Of a DNA stretch of 64,000 bases, positions 1-11,797 are shown piece after piece; positions within the stretch are counted from its first letter, which is position 1, and every line of letters starts with the position of its first letter. Source of the DNA: Mucor racemosus (lineage: Eukaryota > Mucoromycota > Mucoromycetes > Mucorales > Mucoraceae); the NCBI GenBank assembly GCA_027405735.1, contig JAPEHQ010000008.1:310001-374000 (forward strand), given 5' to 3'. Both the position numbers and the translations under genes were made by a program. Under the pieces are notes generated by a model. That model did no database searches and was not told the DNA's origin. It was given only the letters and a program-made list of their open reading frames with translations.

Positions 1-10
1 ATAGACAATA

Positions 11-159
11 TCACTATGAACAAAAAATCCCTTAATTCTCTTAATTGTGCCACATTAAGGAAAATAAGAAAATTTTCACTGCTTATTTTTTTTAAATTTT
101 GTCTTATTTTCCTTAATGTGGCATAATTAAGAGAATTAAGGGATTTTTTCTTCATAATG
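11..159. repeat. Foldback (hairpin) MITE-like element, copy 1
   Basis: The two halves are nearly perfect inverted complements: CTTAATTCTCTTAATTGTGC on the left is matched by GCATAATTAAGAGAATTAAG on the right, around a short AT-rich centre. Arms are about 65 bp. It interrupts a family A repeat: sequence on both sides continues that repeat, with a possible TA target duplication. A second copy lies at 42402-42545. It has no coding capacity. A non-autonomous Tc1/mariner-type element is a plausible class, by inference from the TA and the foldback shape. Confidence 0.75.
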
Positions 160-425
160 TATAATTCAATACGCTGCTGATGTAGAGTAATACATGCAAG
201 AGCCAATATATTTACAATTATCATCATTTGTAAAAATGTTTATACTGTAGCTATAATATTTACTACAGCAACAATGGTTTTTGCTCGAGCATTAAACTTA
301 AATAACACTTACCGCTTAAATTTATATGCAAGCCAAATCTAAGATTATAGATGTTACTTTATCACACATAAAATTTAAACAAATTAACCTTCTTTAAAGT
401 TATTATTTTAGTTTACAATTGTCAG

Positions 426-656
426 TGTCGATTTTCGAGAATATTAAATAGCCAATTTGAATCCAATTGCATTTCTAACTCATTTTGAAATGTAATTCTT
501 ATAAATAGTCTTTTAAACCAAGACCTAGAAGCTCTTGATTCTTTCTTTTACCATTAGTTTTTCTAGTAATAAAGCCTACGTTCTCCATGATAAATTTTAC
601 TAGTCTTTATTATTATTCTTTCCATAAATAAGATTGTATGTATTCATAAACTCTCA
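426..656 (+). mobile_element. Solo-LTR-like element, about 231 bp
   Basis: It starts TGTCGATTTTCG and ends AACTCTCA, so it has the TG...CA ends of an LTR. The internal core TAATAAAGCCTACGTTCTCC contains an AATAAA signal. The same ends and core occur at 39163-39397 and, reversed and with a near-perfect 5 bp target duplication, at 38073-38293. No clear target duplication is seen here, and the element replaces part of the family A host sequence. Confidence 0.6.
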
Positions 657-1732
657 GATAGTCTGATATGCCTTATCAAACGGTGAATATATCCTTGGAA
701 TATGAAAACAAAAAGAGAGAAATAACACACGTAGAAAAGGATTTTCAAGGCTTTACATTATTTAGCGCAATTAAACCCCTGTTAACTTGCATATTTCAGC
801 CAATGTAAAAGCAGCATTACAGAGCATCAACCATAAACTAAACAACATAGGCAATATCTGTTAACATAGAAACACACATTTTCTACCAGAAAACCCGTCT
901 GCCATATCATACATTCATTAAAATATTGCAAAAGCGAGCCCGTAGAGCGACACCGTAATTGAGCATAGCAATATTGAACGGCTAAGTCTCTTATACTATG
1001 GTATATCTAAGCTTTTAAAAAAAAAAAGTGTTTTTTTTTAACTTTTCTTATATTTAACCACGTACGGTCTGAAAATTCAGACTTTGTAGCGGACATTTTT
1101 GGTGACTCATTTTATCCTTACTAACACTCATGATTTTGATCAAAAAACAGAAAAATCAAATTTTGATACCAAAATCAACGTTTAAATATACTACATTGTG
1201 AGAGAAAATTGTAGCCATGATTAATACACATTTTATAAAGACTTAATATTAAATGTTAAGTAATGAAACTTAGCATTTTTGGCCCAAAAACGGTTTTTTG
1301 ATTAAAGGATTTTCGTGTTATATTTTGCAATAAAAATGTTTATTATTTTTTATTGAGCAAATAGAGCGCTAAATTCTGCATATGTGTATATTTTTTGTTT
1401 TTATAATTGATAGTATAATTAACTCTAGATTTGCAGAACTAAAAAAAAAAAAAAAAAAAACGTCAAAATTGATGATCTGGACAAAAATAATTTTCTAAAT
1501 TAATATTCCGCTTATAAGCCTTATAGGTCTTAAAAATAAGAGATTTTATTATACTTGTGAACTTTTTCAAGAATTTACGATGCTGTACCTATTTGATTCA
1601 AGCTTATTACAGTAAATCTTTATACATGTTAATATTGTGTGGCAGTTTATTTGATGATAATATAGCCTTGCTTTATAATTATTGCGCTAGAGATAATTTA
1701 AATTAAGTTTTTTTAAATCTTACCTCTCTAAT

Positions 1733-1930
1733 ATCATAAACATAAACATGGCCATTACTGGAACCTATTGCCGCCTTTTTACCCTCTTTGTCCCAAGCCA
1801 ATTTATTCCATGCCTTACCAGAGCCAACTTAAGTACTTACAATGGTTCTTCGGTATTTGCATTCAAATTTCATAAATTAAATTGACTGGATCCATCTACA
1901 GTAGTATCAAACGTATCATCAGCCCGCATT
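1733..1930 (-). pseudogene. Captured dynein intermediate chain fragment in A1
   Basis: Read on the minus strand, this gives a degenerate peptide with the blocks DTFDTTVDG, LNANTEEP, KLAWDKEGKKAAIGSS and GHVYVYDI. It contains a TGA where Trp is expected and other breaks. The order and spacing match the C-terminal WD40 blades of cytoplasmic dynein intermediate chains, where the human protein has DGMGRLDLWNLNNDTEVP followed by ALNRVRW and IYDVGEQ. A donor-like GAGAG/GTAAG follows. Homologous fragments lie at 35041, 38041 and 43501. Confidence 0.7.
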
Positions 1931-2190
1931 ATTATGATAAATGTCAATCTAAAATCAGAAACATCCCACTGTCATTTTGATAAGCTATGAAAAGTTTGAT
2001 GTTTAATAATACAGCAATTATATAAAAAAACAAGATCATACTAATGATAGCATATGGTGAGTATTTAACATCTAAATAAGTTTGATAAAGTATGCTTTTA
2101 AACCCTTTTAAAAATCCTGAGACAAACACAACATTTTGGTCCTGTGATTTCTATCCATCCAAATGTTGCAATTTTTTCTATGCAGTGGAA

Positions 2191-2984
2191 TTACATACTA
2201 AAAACGCTTGATAATAATAAAATAACCTAATTTCCAAGTGCCATTCATAAAATATGATGCCACTTGAAATGTGAACAACAATAATAACCAAACGCTTCAA
2301 TTGAACACAATAACAAACGCATGCTAAAAATATGAAATAGCTTTTTGAACCATACATGTCGAGTAGTAGATGATAGCACGCTTGATCACGGTGCAATCAA
2401 TTAAACAAATGACATATATATATATTAAAACAGGATTCTATCCAGACCAATAATTATAATAAACAAAGATATCAATTTAGTCAACTACTCATCTATATTG
2501 AAGTTGCACTATCAATATAAATAAGATTCAAGCATATAAAAACTACCCCTTAAAAATCAAGGTTTGTTACATAAAATAGATATAACAATTAATAAACAAA
2601 ACAACCACTTCCCAAAAGGTCGATATTGTCACACTTGACATCAATCCCTTATAGCCAATGCTCTATATGATTTACCCCTTAAAATATTAAATCAATAACA
2701 ATGTACTCAAAATTAGAAGATTACTAAAAAATATAAATCCATTCAAGTCTAATGGTATCCAAGTTCTCCAAATCACTATAAATACCCTCATACTTTTCAA
2801 TTATTTTAACTCTTCAGAAACCTTTTGTAATAAAAACTTTAGCTGATTATAATTGTATTTCTACTGCTTTTTTTTTATTTTTTTTATTTTAGTAAATAAC
2901 TTCGTCATTTACTGCAGAGGCGTTAATTTTTTGCATTCACAAGAGAGATCCAACCAAAAACTACTCTGTGTTTTTTGTTTTAAC
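2191..2984. other. AT-rich intergenic stretch, no gene seen
   Basis: It contains short AT microsatellite-like runs near 2415 and poly-T runs near 2870. No ORF here shows coding character, and no RNA gene was recognised. Confidence 0.5.
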
Positions 2985-4135
2985 GAATAATATTAATTTT
3001 TCGTAGAGATAATCAAAATAATAGTTTTTATCACAGCTTAAAACCGATCATCACGGGGTTCCAAAATTTATTTGTTGAAATCAATGAAAAATGATTAAAA
3101 AAAACAAAATCGTTTAATGGCTCATGATCTGCAAAATAAGTCGACCTAGCGTATTAAATAGTTTTTGTACAGTTTTGGATTTTGCATCCATCTAAATAAA
3201 ATGAAGACAAACATGTCACATTAAATATTGCGTAAAATGGAATTGAAATTTTGGAGGTTTTTTGAAGATACACATTAATTTTGATAAACATATTTAACAT
3301 ATAAGTAATTGCAATGATGCGCAAACACATAATCTATCGATTGAGCTATTGCAGAATCTTCTAGCTGCATTTTTGGTAGAGAAAACAAGATTTTTGTCCA
3401 AATTTTTTTCAGATTCAGAATTTGGGATGAGGGTATATAAGGGAAAAATGGAAGCTAGAAATGAAGGTACCTTTTTGTACACATTTTTGAAGATATCTCC
3501 ACGAAAAATCAATATTTTGAAAAAAACTAAATTGGATCCGAGAGAGCTCAACGAGCTTGATGACATGAGTAAAAAAACAACTACTACTCAATTTAACAAA
3601 TATTTTGAAATCTACTATAAAAATGCCAAAAAAATGAAAAAAAATAAAAGTACTCAGAATTTTTTTATGCTTGAATATGTTATAGAGCACTTTAAAACAA
3701 GTAAGTTTTATTATTAGAAAGTGTTAGTATAGCTTAATTATTTCTAGAGATATGAAGTCCCAAAGTTTCAATTCTTTAGCAGTGAAATACGCGTAAAAAT
3801 TTGAAACATTAGCACTTAAAAATTAATACCAATTGTAAAAAATAGGATATTTCCGGGTACTTGTTTTTAGATTAAAGGTGAACATCTCAGGTACATTGGC
3901 ATATAATTTTATCCTGGTGTTATTTAGTGAAAAAAAAAGTAAAGCAGCGATGAAAAGTGAAACCCAGTTTTCAAGGAAAAAGCGGTGGATTTTACGTGTT
4001 TTTGAGCCTTTCATGAGATATCACATGAATTCAGGAATAGCTAGCATAATGCGACTAATTCATATCTATTTATCAGTGTCTAAAGTATAATTTGTGAGAT
4101 TTTTGTCTGGGAGTAGTTATAGAAATTATAGCACG
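2985..4135 (+). repeat. Family B dispersed repeat, copy B1
   Basis: This unit is matched in reverse at 31200-32035 and 46960-48150 and as an inverted pair at 15205-16745. It holds an open stretch at 3349-3717 (122 codons) with the blocks FFSDSEFGMRVYKGKME and PRELNELDDM. A second stretch at 3878-4090 contains ETQFSRKKRW and NSGIASIMR. Both frames can be traced with disruptions in other copies. I recognise no domain. It could be a decayed transposon ORF or only a non-coding repeat. Confidence 0.65.
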
Positions 4136-4785
4136 CTCCGGTTGTGTCGACTACCAACGTTAAAATACTTGAAAGTTTCTCGATTTAGTACTCGCCAAAA
4201 GTATCGCAAAAGGAATTTTATGTACCATATGTTTTACTGTTCAGTATCTTGAGATGTATCTATTGTAATTATTTCTTATAATTAATATATCTAAATATAT
4301 GAATTTATATGAAACAAAAATCACGAAATAATGTGTGGAGAAGTTGCTTTTATTATACATAAACTAAAAAAATATGTACCTCAAGCCATAATTTGCCCAC
4401 AAATTATGCTTTCCACATTTTGCATGATGTTCAGCAGATGGATATCATGAATCTGACGCCACATCTTTCTTGCTTTTCCATATTTCAAATTTAATGAAGT
4501 GGGATTATAGACAAACTTAAACGGCAGAACCATGTGCATTTAGACTTTTTTTTTTGAATATCAAGAGGCTTCAACTATGTCTAAATTTACTAGCGTACCT
4601 GACGAATTTATCCAATGTTTTCCATCACATTGAGTAAGGTAATTTGATATACGAAAGCCAAGTAAGTAATGAAATGCAAGCCGAAATCGTTCATTCTCCG
4701 AATGCGCTACAACCAAAACTACTCTCTGCCAAAACTTAATAAAAACTTTTTTTCTTTTCACAACAATTTTAAATTAACTGGGCTA
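4136..4785. other. Intergenic region upstream of the HEAT-repeat gene
   Basis: AT-rich, with no supported gene. It holds the 5' flank of the gene starting at 4786. A poly-T run lies near 4545 and a CT-rich run near 4748. No clear TATA box was assigned. Confidence 0.4.
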
Positions 4786-6534
4786 ATGCAGTCAATAGAT
4801 GAGATAATCCAAGTAAGAAAAGCACAAGATTATGCAATGATAAATTAATCATCAGCAATATGTGAAATAGACTATAAGCCCACACTTATCCATTCTGGAG
4901 GATAACAGTACTCGGGAACGCCCTGCCAAGAGACGAGCAATAGAAGCCGTCAAAAAAGGAACGTTACAAGTCAAGGACAGAGCCGATGCGTCGACAGCAG
5001 CTATAGAACTACTAAAAAAACTACAAGACTCCTTGTTTGTCTGCAGCGAGAGTGCAATCGAAAGTGTAAGAGAACAAACAGTTGACATTTTGAAAAGGTA
5101 AGAAAGAAAATGTCGGTCGCTTCCCTCCGCTCCCTATTAAAAGAAAATGAAAAAAAAAAAAGCCTAGTCGATCGTTGTGAGAAGGGGTCAATTCCAAAAA
5201 CTGTAATTGAAAAATTACTTGAACATTTATTAAAACGATTACAACAAGAGACAACAGAAGAGATTCGAGATGCATGGATGCAATTGTGTACGACATTACT
5301 AGCCAAGTTGGCATATTTAAAAATATCCGTCAAGGAGAGTGAATTATTTATGGAGGTAATGAAGGTCGCTGGTGATGACCCTTTTGCTGAAATTCAAAAG
5401 CAATGTGCCAATTTGATTATTTTGTACACCAAGGAGCAACCTAAATCTGTTGATTATGCCTGTGAAAAGATGATTAGATTGGTTATGCCTCTGTTATTGC
5501 ATAAACATACAGCAGTTAGAGTTAAAGGAGTGAAGGTAGATTTACGAGGAGAATATTACAATAGTTGATATACTTAGCATGCTATATACAGGCAATGGAA
5601 GCTGTTCTTACAGCATCACCTAAAGGTTTACATTTACTATTTGAGTATGACGAAAAATCAGATAGACAGCCAGTAGTACCATCATTGATCTACGACAATT
5701 CCGCTTTAGTGAGAGATAATTTATTCATTGTAATCGGTAATTTGTTGTGTAATTGGAACCCTCGTGATAGATATCAATATGGAGAACGAATCTTGCCTAT
5801 TATTTTATCTGGAACATTGGACGATCTTCCGAGTGTGCAATTCACTTGTATTTCCAGTTTGTCTAAAGTGGGGAAAAGCTGTACACAAGATTTATTTGAT
5901 GCTGATATTATCAAGGAAATTCCAACCGATGAAAAACAACAAGTTACTATTGGTAAATTACTAAGAAAAATTGCTGATTTAATGGTTGATTGATTGGTTT
6001 TCTTCAAATTAAACAGGCTTAAAGCATCTAGTGCACATGTGTTATGATCACTGTGTCTTGTACTTGCTTCATGGAATTACTGATTTTATTACGGTTAGAC
6101 AAGAAACAGGTCTCGATTCACTCAAGTTATTTTTGGAATATGCTTCCGTAGATGATCTGGTTAGATCAATGAAAAAGCTTGTACATTACATATTTATTAC
6201 ATATGCCAACCACACAGAAACAACAACCGAAGATAAAATATATAATGTATTGGGTTTAATACTTACACAGTTACCCTCGCCTGAAATTTATTTAGATGTT
6301 TTACTTCCAAGATTAGAAATTAAAGCCTTGGCTTCGGAAACGAATGGCTACCCCGGTAAAACTACTGTTCAAGTGGTTTTGGCATTTTTACAACATTTTG
6401 TCCAGACAGTTACAGTGACTGAATCAATTCAGAAACGAATCACTACATCGATCGATAAATCATATTTAACTGAATACGTAGAAAAAGAGAAACTGGATGA
6501 ATTTAAATTAAGAATTATACAGAAAAGCATTTAA
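4786..6534 (+). CDS. HEAT-repeat protein similar to dynein axonemal assembly factor 5 (DNAAF5/HEATR2)
   Basis: Five exons join in frame: 4786-4812, 4871-5097, 5163-5535, 5592-5952 and 6017-6534, giving about 501 aa of helical HEAT repeats. Matches to vertebrate DNAAF5 run in order. AKRRAIEAVKK fits the N-terminal RRRALEALR block. DPFAEIQKQC is followed by a VRVKGVKAMEA segment. PRDRYQYGERILPIILS then DDLPSVQ fits the family's LRDRYSFFHKLIPLLLS and DEVPEVR. GITDF through SPEIYLDVLLPRLE fits DITDW...SPEVFLKLIL. It is shorter than the human protein (855 aa) and lacks the C-terminal third. DNAAF5 helps preassemble axonemal dynein in the cytoplasm, which is unexpected in a fungus without flagella, so the role here is open. 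The start exon is tiny (9 codons) and is the least certain part. Confidence 0.75.
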
Positions 6535-7101
6535 TTATACAGAAATTAAAGCAATCTATAATAAACTTTATGTGTAAATATAGTACATGAATAATTCATT
6601 TCTCTTGGCAAAAAAGTCCAAATATAGATATATTATCTCCAAAGGGAACATTTCCGTTTTAATATTGTATGAATGAGGGAAAATGAAGAATTTATTATTG
6701 ACTAATTAGCTTGTGCAATCGAATATATTGCTGATGCAGAATGAGTATGCATGTTATGAAAAAGAGGACCCTTTGTGAAAACTTTTAAATGATTTAATGG
6801 CAATTTAATATTCGAAACGGCGTTATAGATTCAAATAGAAAACAAGGTTCAACGTTTATTTTTATCTTTTAGCAAACATTATTATTGTTCTAAACACCCA
6901 AATGCCAAAATATCGAAATTCTATAATTTCAATCGGTCATCTAAAGCAAACCTTCTCGAGAATTCTAATTGGTATTTCTAGAATAAAGCAGCTTTCACAC
7001 ACGTCGGCGGGGTATTTTAAAACACCCCCTCCCCATCTACTTGGACATCTTCCTTCTCTTGCACTACAAAACAATCAAGGATATTATTCTGAAAAAGCAA
7101 T
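6535..7101. other. Intergenic region and 5' leader of the dihydroorotase gene
   Basis: AT-rich. A 67-codon ORF (6902-7105) ends in a TGA overlapping the dihydroorotase ATG (ATATGACT). It has no recognisable homology and is more likely leader sequence than a protein. Confidence 0.4.
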
Positions 7102-8225
7102 ATGACTACTTCCATTACTATTCCATCTGCTTCTGATTTCCATCTTCATCTTCGTCAAGGAGATATGATGCGTATGGTCACTCCCAAGGTTGAAGAAGGT
7201 GGTGTGTCTCTTGCTTATATTATGGTAAGAAATAAAATAACAAATTATTACGTCAAATCGCTAAATCTCATTTTATTATTAAGCCAAACTTGCAACCTCC
7301 CATTAAAAATACTGAGCAAGCATTGGCATATAAATCAGAATTGGAGGCTCTTGCTCCCAATGTTACATTCTACATGACACTTTATTTATCTCCTGAACTT
7401 ACTGTCGAAGAAGTTCGTAAAGCTGCTAAAGCCGGTGTTGCAGGTGTCAAATCATATCCTCGTGGTGTCACCACTAACAGTGACAACGGTATCGAGAATT
7501 ACGAAGTATATTATCCTGTCTTTAAGGCCATGGAGGAAGAGGGTCTCGTATTGAATTTGCACGGTGAATGTCCTAGTGATAATAATAACGACATTTGTGT
7601 CATGAACGCCGAGGAAAAGTTCTTGCCTGAGCTTGAAAAGCTTCACAATGCTTTCCCCAACTTGAAGATCGTCTTGGAACATGCTACATCTAAGGCCGCT
7701 GTTGATATGGTTAAGCGTTTGGGAGATAATGTTGGTTGCAGTATCACTGTTCATCATCTTCAATTAATTGTAGATGATTGGGCTGGTCAAGCTCATCACT
7801 TTTGTAAGCCTGTTGCTAAATATCCTCATGATCGTGAAGCTTTGAGAGAGATTGTCAAATCAGGACATCCTCGTTTCTTCTTGGGTACTGATTCTGCACC
7901 TCATCCTGTTGCTGCCAAGGAAGGCGCTCGCTCCAATGCTGGTGTCTTTACCACTCCTCTTGTACTTCCTTACCTCGCCAAGATCTTTGAAGAGATTGGT
8001 TGTCTTGAGCGTCTCGAAGATTTTGCTTGTCATTTTGGCAAAAAATTCTACGGTCTTTCTCAAAAGCCTGGATTCGAGGATAGAAAGGTTACTTTGGTGA
8101 AGGAAGCCAATGTTGCTGTTCCTCAACAATATGAAATCTCTGCCACCAATGCTGATTTAGGTGCCGTTGTGCCTTTTTATGCTAATAGAGACATTGGATG
8201 GAAGATTGCTTCCAACTTTGTTTAA
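7102..8225 (+). CDS. URA4: Dihydroorotase (PyrC/URA4 type), pyrimidine biosynthesis
   Basis: This enzyme catalyses the third step of de novo UMP synthesis, interconverting carbamoyl-aspartate and dihydroorotate in the cytosol. Exon 1 (7102-7224) and exon 2 (7284-8225) join in phase 0 across a 59 nt intron. Exon 1 ends ...LAYIM and exon 2 begins PNLQPPI, as in the family's YVMPNLVPPI. The product is 354 aa, the usual length for monofunctional enzymes. Metal-site signatures are visible: HLH at residues 14-16, a probable carboxylated Lys about residue 97 in VKSYPRGVTTNS, LNLHGE, LEHATSK and GTDSAPH. It is convergent with QTRT2, 375 bp away. Confidence 0.95.
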
Positions 8226-8600
8226 TAATAATAATCAATAAAGTTAAAAGCACGTTATTTTTACCATATTTCAATTACATTTTTGCATCTATTATTATTT
8301 GAATGAAAGTATGCATATTTATTAATATTCTAGAAAAAAATGTTTTATTTGGGTTGTTGAGTAATTTCGAGATATCCGATTCAAATCTCAATTTTAATGA
8401 AAAGTACAGTAATCAAAACAAAAAAAAATAAAAATGACATATATACTCTAGATATCAGGTATGTTGCCATACTTGTAGCATTCAATTATTTGCTTTTTAA
8501 CATGCTTGAAAATTCTTTAAAAATCAGGCATATTCATCTGCTTTTCAAATTTGATTGCTCAAAATTAAAATAAAAAGGGTTTATTTACATGTAATATGAT
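8226..8600. terminator. Shared 3' intergenic region between convergent genes
   Basis: 375 bp separate the stop codons of dihydroorotase (+) and QTRT2 (-). An AATAAA lies just after the dihydroorotase stop (about 8237). Nothing else was recognised. Confidence 0.5.
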
Positions 8601-10081
8601 CTAAAGTAATAAAGTTCTCTTCTTTTTTAAATGGACACCTAAAGATTGATCATCGACTTCATCTTCATGATCTTCCATACCATTAATTTCCTTTTTATGG
8701 CTATAATACTTCATAAATACGTCCACATCCTGTTCAAACTGTTGATTTTCAATACTTTTGCGAATAGAAGCCATGAATTTGTTCAATTGATAAATGTTAT
8801 GGCTCATTAACAAGATGGGGGCCAACATTTCATGTGCATTAAGCAAGTGATGGATATAGGCTTTGGTATGAGGTCGAGAACAAGCTTCGCATCCGCAAGT
8901 TGTATCAAGAGGCTCGAAAGTATGGGCTAATTGACTGTCCCAAAGGTTGATAGTTTTGGGCTGTTCTGTTGATTCAGTAGCATTTTTTAATTCTTCTCCA
9001 AATTTGAATGAAATAGCACGGCCCTTTTCAGTAACCTTATATGCATATGTACCATCAAATAAATCAATTCCATTTGCAACACCTTCTAAAATGCTTTCAG
9101 GGGATGCTAAACCGTAGGCAATTCTAGGCTTATCCTTGGGCAAATTATCAGTGGATGCCTTTACATGTTGACTCAATTGATCCTTATCCAAACCAAGTAC
9201 ATTAACAATGAAACCTTTGTAAATACTATTAATAAAATTCATAATTATAAATCATTATCATCTACCTTGTACATCTCTTTCGGCGGTTTCAGTAGCAGAA
9301 CGAGCACGTTCCTCGATATTTGTGTGGCCCATGACAGGAGCAAAAACAGGGATCTCCAATTCCTATATTAAACAAATGTTAAAACTATGCAAATCCGACT
9401 GATCCATCAAGAAATTTACCTTTGTTTTCTTTAAATTATCGTCTAACCAACGTAATGTTCTGTCTACTGATCTCTTGATACGTTTTCTTTTGGCTTCTAA
9501 ATCAGTTACTGTATCGGCCATGGAAGCTACAACATCAGGGCGATAAATGCCCATAGCTTCAGCCCAATTCTCGGGAGTGACTTGACGAACACCACCATGA
9601 GTTTCAACGGAGAGGTATTTGTCAGTGTTGAATGTAATGGGAGATAACTTAAGAGGATCACGAACATCACAATAAATCAACTCATCCTATCATTTGAGAT
9701 GTCTTGTTAATTTCGCATCAAAGTATTAATATTATTGTAATTTACCTCCAGATTAATGTATTTATGAATACCATGAGGATATTTGAAGGAGGAGGGATCC
9801 TTTTGTTCCAAACTATACAGTATAAAGTTTAGTTTCTATAAATAATATATATATATATATATATATATCAATATTTACAATTGTTCCAAAGAAATTTGCA
9901 CAAGTTCAATAGGTAATAATGGCAAATTATCTTTAATAAGATGGGGAACTGAACCACGAAGCGTGTAGGTCATACATCCAGGTGTTTGAATGGTCTTATT
10001 TTTCTTTGTAAATTGTAATGCTCCTCGACGGAAAAGGTTGCTTTCCGCTTGTAACTTGAAATTGACTGCACTGCTGGCCAT
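8601..10081 (-). CDS. QTRT2: Queuine tRNA-ribosyltransferase accessory subunit 2
   Basis: This is the non-catalytic partner of QTRT1 in the eukaryotic tRNA-guanine transglycosylase, which inserts queuine at the wobble base of GUN-anticodon tRNAs. Exons on the minus strand are 10081-9879, 9812-9746, 9686-9420, 9362-9266 and 9214-8601. They join in frame to 415 aa, the length of the human protein. The N-terminal PGCMTYTLRGSVPHL block is family-typical. The zinc site is present: TCGCEAC (Cys at about 318, 320 and 323) and a His near 350 in LLMSHN. An upstream in-frame ATG at 10090 would add three residues. Intron 1 carries an (AT)n run near 9845-9868. Baker's yeast lacks this pathway, so its presence fits an early-diverging fungus able to salvage queuine. 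Confidence 0.93.
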
Positions 10082-10413
10082 TTTTTGCATACGTTTGGAA
10101 TAGGATAAAACAGTTGAAAAAAAATGTCAAGGAGGTGGTGGCTTTTGGATTTGGAGAAAAAAGATGTCTACAGGCTGAGTTCACAATCATCACCATGGAA
10201 ACAATATGGAACATTGAGATTTGACAGCTGCTTGGTTTCCATAGCAACCGCTAAATTTGACAGATTTGAATGGCCATTTTATGTTATAGCAGATTATTAA
10301 ATATTTGAAGTGTCTTTATTTATTGGGTTAAAAATAGCATTGACGAAAAACACTTATTATATACATATGACATGACAAATGAAACAAAGTGATAAATACT
10401 ATTTCTTTTCTGC
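10082..10413. other. Intergenic region between two tandem minus-strand genes
   Basis: 332 bp holding the QTRT2 promoter side and the 3' end of the upstream gene. A direct repeat, GGAAACAATATGGAACATTG next to GGTTTCCATAGCAACC, gives weak symmetry near 10195-10250. No gene is seen. Confidence 0.35.
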
Positions 10414-11797
10414 TTACAGCATATTATGAGTTAATGATTTTTTAGAGCGACGTTTACGCAAAGTACCATTAGCTACTTTTTCTTGACGGGTAACTCTTCT
10501 TGATCGCATCTCGGCATGGCGATTACGATAAGAATCAACAGCACGTTGAATGAGACCTCTTCTTCCAAAGAGTTGATCTTTATTTAGCCAGCAAAGTTTC
10601 CAGCCTAATTGATTACAAGTGGTTTCGTAATCCCAACGATTACCATCATATTCAGACTTGTCAACATTAGCTCTTGGGTAAATCTATTACGCAAATCATG
10701 TAGAGAATTAGTAATGATTTACAAAGAAGATAATCAAAAAATTACTTTACCGCATTTTGAATTCGGAAATCCATGGTTATATCATCTAAATTTACACTTT
10801 CTACATCTGTACGTATAGTATACTCCTTTACTAGACGATCATGAGAATATAAAAATGTTATATATTCAATTCCATCAATCATTTTGGAAATGGGTTCATG
10901 TGCTGTCAAACTAACGACAGAGGCAACAGAAGGATGCGACGAAGCTCTTCTACCAAATGTACGTTGAGGATGATGTGTATCAGTTGTGGAGCTTCTACGA
11001 CGGTTATCATCTGCAAATGAATGAATCTTTTTCGAATTAGCAGGCAAACTATTACGAGCTTGAAAATAATTTGACATTGGCGGTGTGACCAATCCACTAT
11101 TTGGTGTAGATAACGCTGTGTTTACCATTGACGGAGGTGCAGAATTAATTCCGTTGGTGATATCTGAGAAATTTCCATGATATGAAAAATTGCTTATTGG
11201 AATCATATGGCTGTAATTGTTGTTATTAACTGGTGGTGTTTGAGGCATCACATTCGGTGGAAAACTGCTATTGTTATTGTGATTATCAGTGTTATTTAAA
11301 AAGCTTGTTTCTTGAGGATATTGTGATTGATGCATTATTTGCGGTGGTTGTTGAGATTGTATAGGCATATTCCACTCTTCAGATTTAATACGAGTTGACA
11401 TGTTATTGGGATTCCAATTGTTCAGCATTAAGGTAGAATCTAAAGGATGTGGAGTTGGAGCGGGTGGAGAAGATTCGGTTGAATTGTTTCCCGAAGTAGC
11501 AGTAGTAATAGTAGAAGTAGTAGCAACAGTAGTGGCGGAAGACAAGGGCCAAATAGTAGAGTTGACAAGAGATTCGACATCTAAATCTGCAGTATCTGAA
11601 GTAACAGCAGATAATGAATTGTAACCTATAGTGCTATCAGTAGTTGAATTTCTTTTACTGTTATTTACACTTTGTGTCACATATGATTCTTCCAAAATAT
11701 CAGAAGGCCTCCTTTGTTGTGGTAATACAATTGAACTCTCGGCATTTTGTAAAACTGTCGCTTTCATTTTACTGATTTTGGATTTAGTAATTAGCAA
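10414..11797 (-). CDS. Low-complexity protein with conserved fungal C-terminal domain (DUF8032-like)
   Basis: Two exons (11797-10751 and 10683-10414) join in phase 0 to about 438 aa. An alternative start at 11767 gives 428 aa. Residues 1 to about 300 are rich in S, T, N, Q and P, typical of disordered regulatory proteins. The ordered part spans the junction: DGIEYITFLYS, KEYTIRTDVESVN, then YPRAN, GNRWDYETTCNQLGWKLCWLN and RRGLIQRAVDSYRNR, with a basic tail (RKRRSKKS). I believe this is the domain annotated as DUF8032 in zygomycete and other fungal proteins, but I am recalling the name and cannot check it. A nuclear regulatory role is only a guess from composition. Confidence 0.75.

Larger units (their letters stand above)
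172..2190 (-). mobile_element. Family A dispersed repeat, copy A1 (reverse orientation)
   Basis: On the reverse strand this matches the units at 34.3-37.7, 37.8-40.2 and 42.8-46.1 kb over most of its length. Landmarks are the block around TGAGTGTTGGTAAGGATAAA, the block around GCTCTACGGGCTCGCTTTT and the dynein-derived block at 1733-1930. About 370 bp present in the other copies is replaced here by an LTR-like element at 426-656. The right-hand part of the unit is cut off by the hairpin at 11-159. No intact ORF is present and the element class is unknown. Confidence 0.75.

Noticed and set aside
6902..7105. 67-codon ORF overlapping the dihydroorotase start codon by ATGA
   Set aside because: No homology or motif. 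It lies in the 5' leader, and fungal genes are not read as operons. Kept only as a note on the leader.
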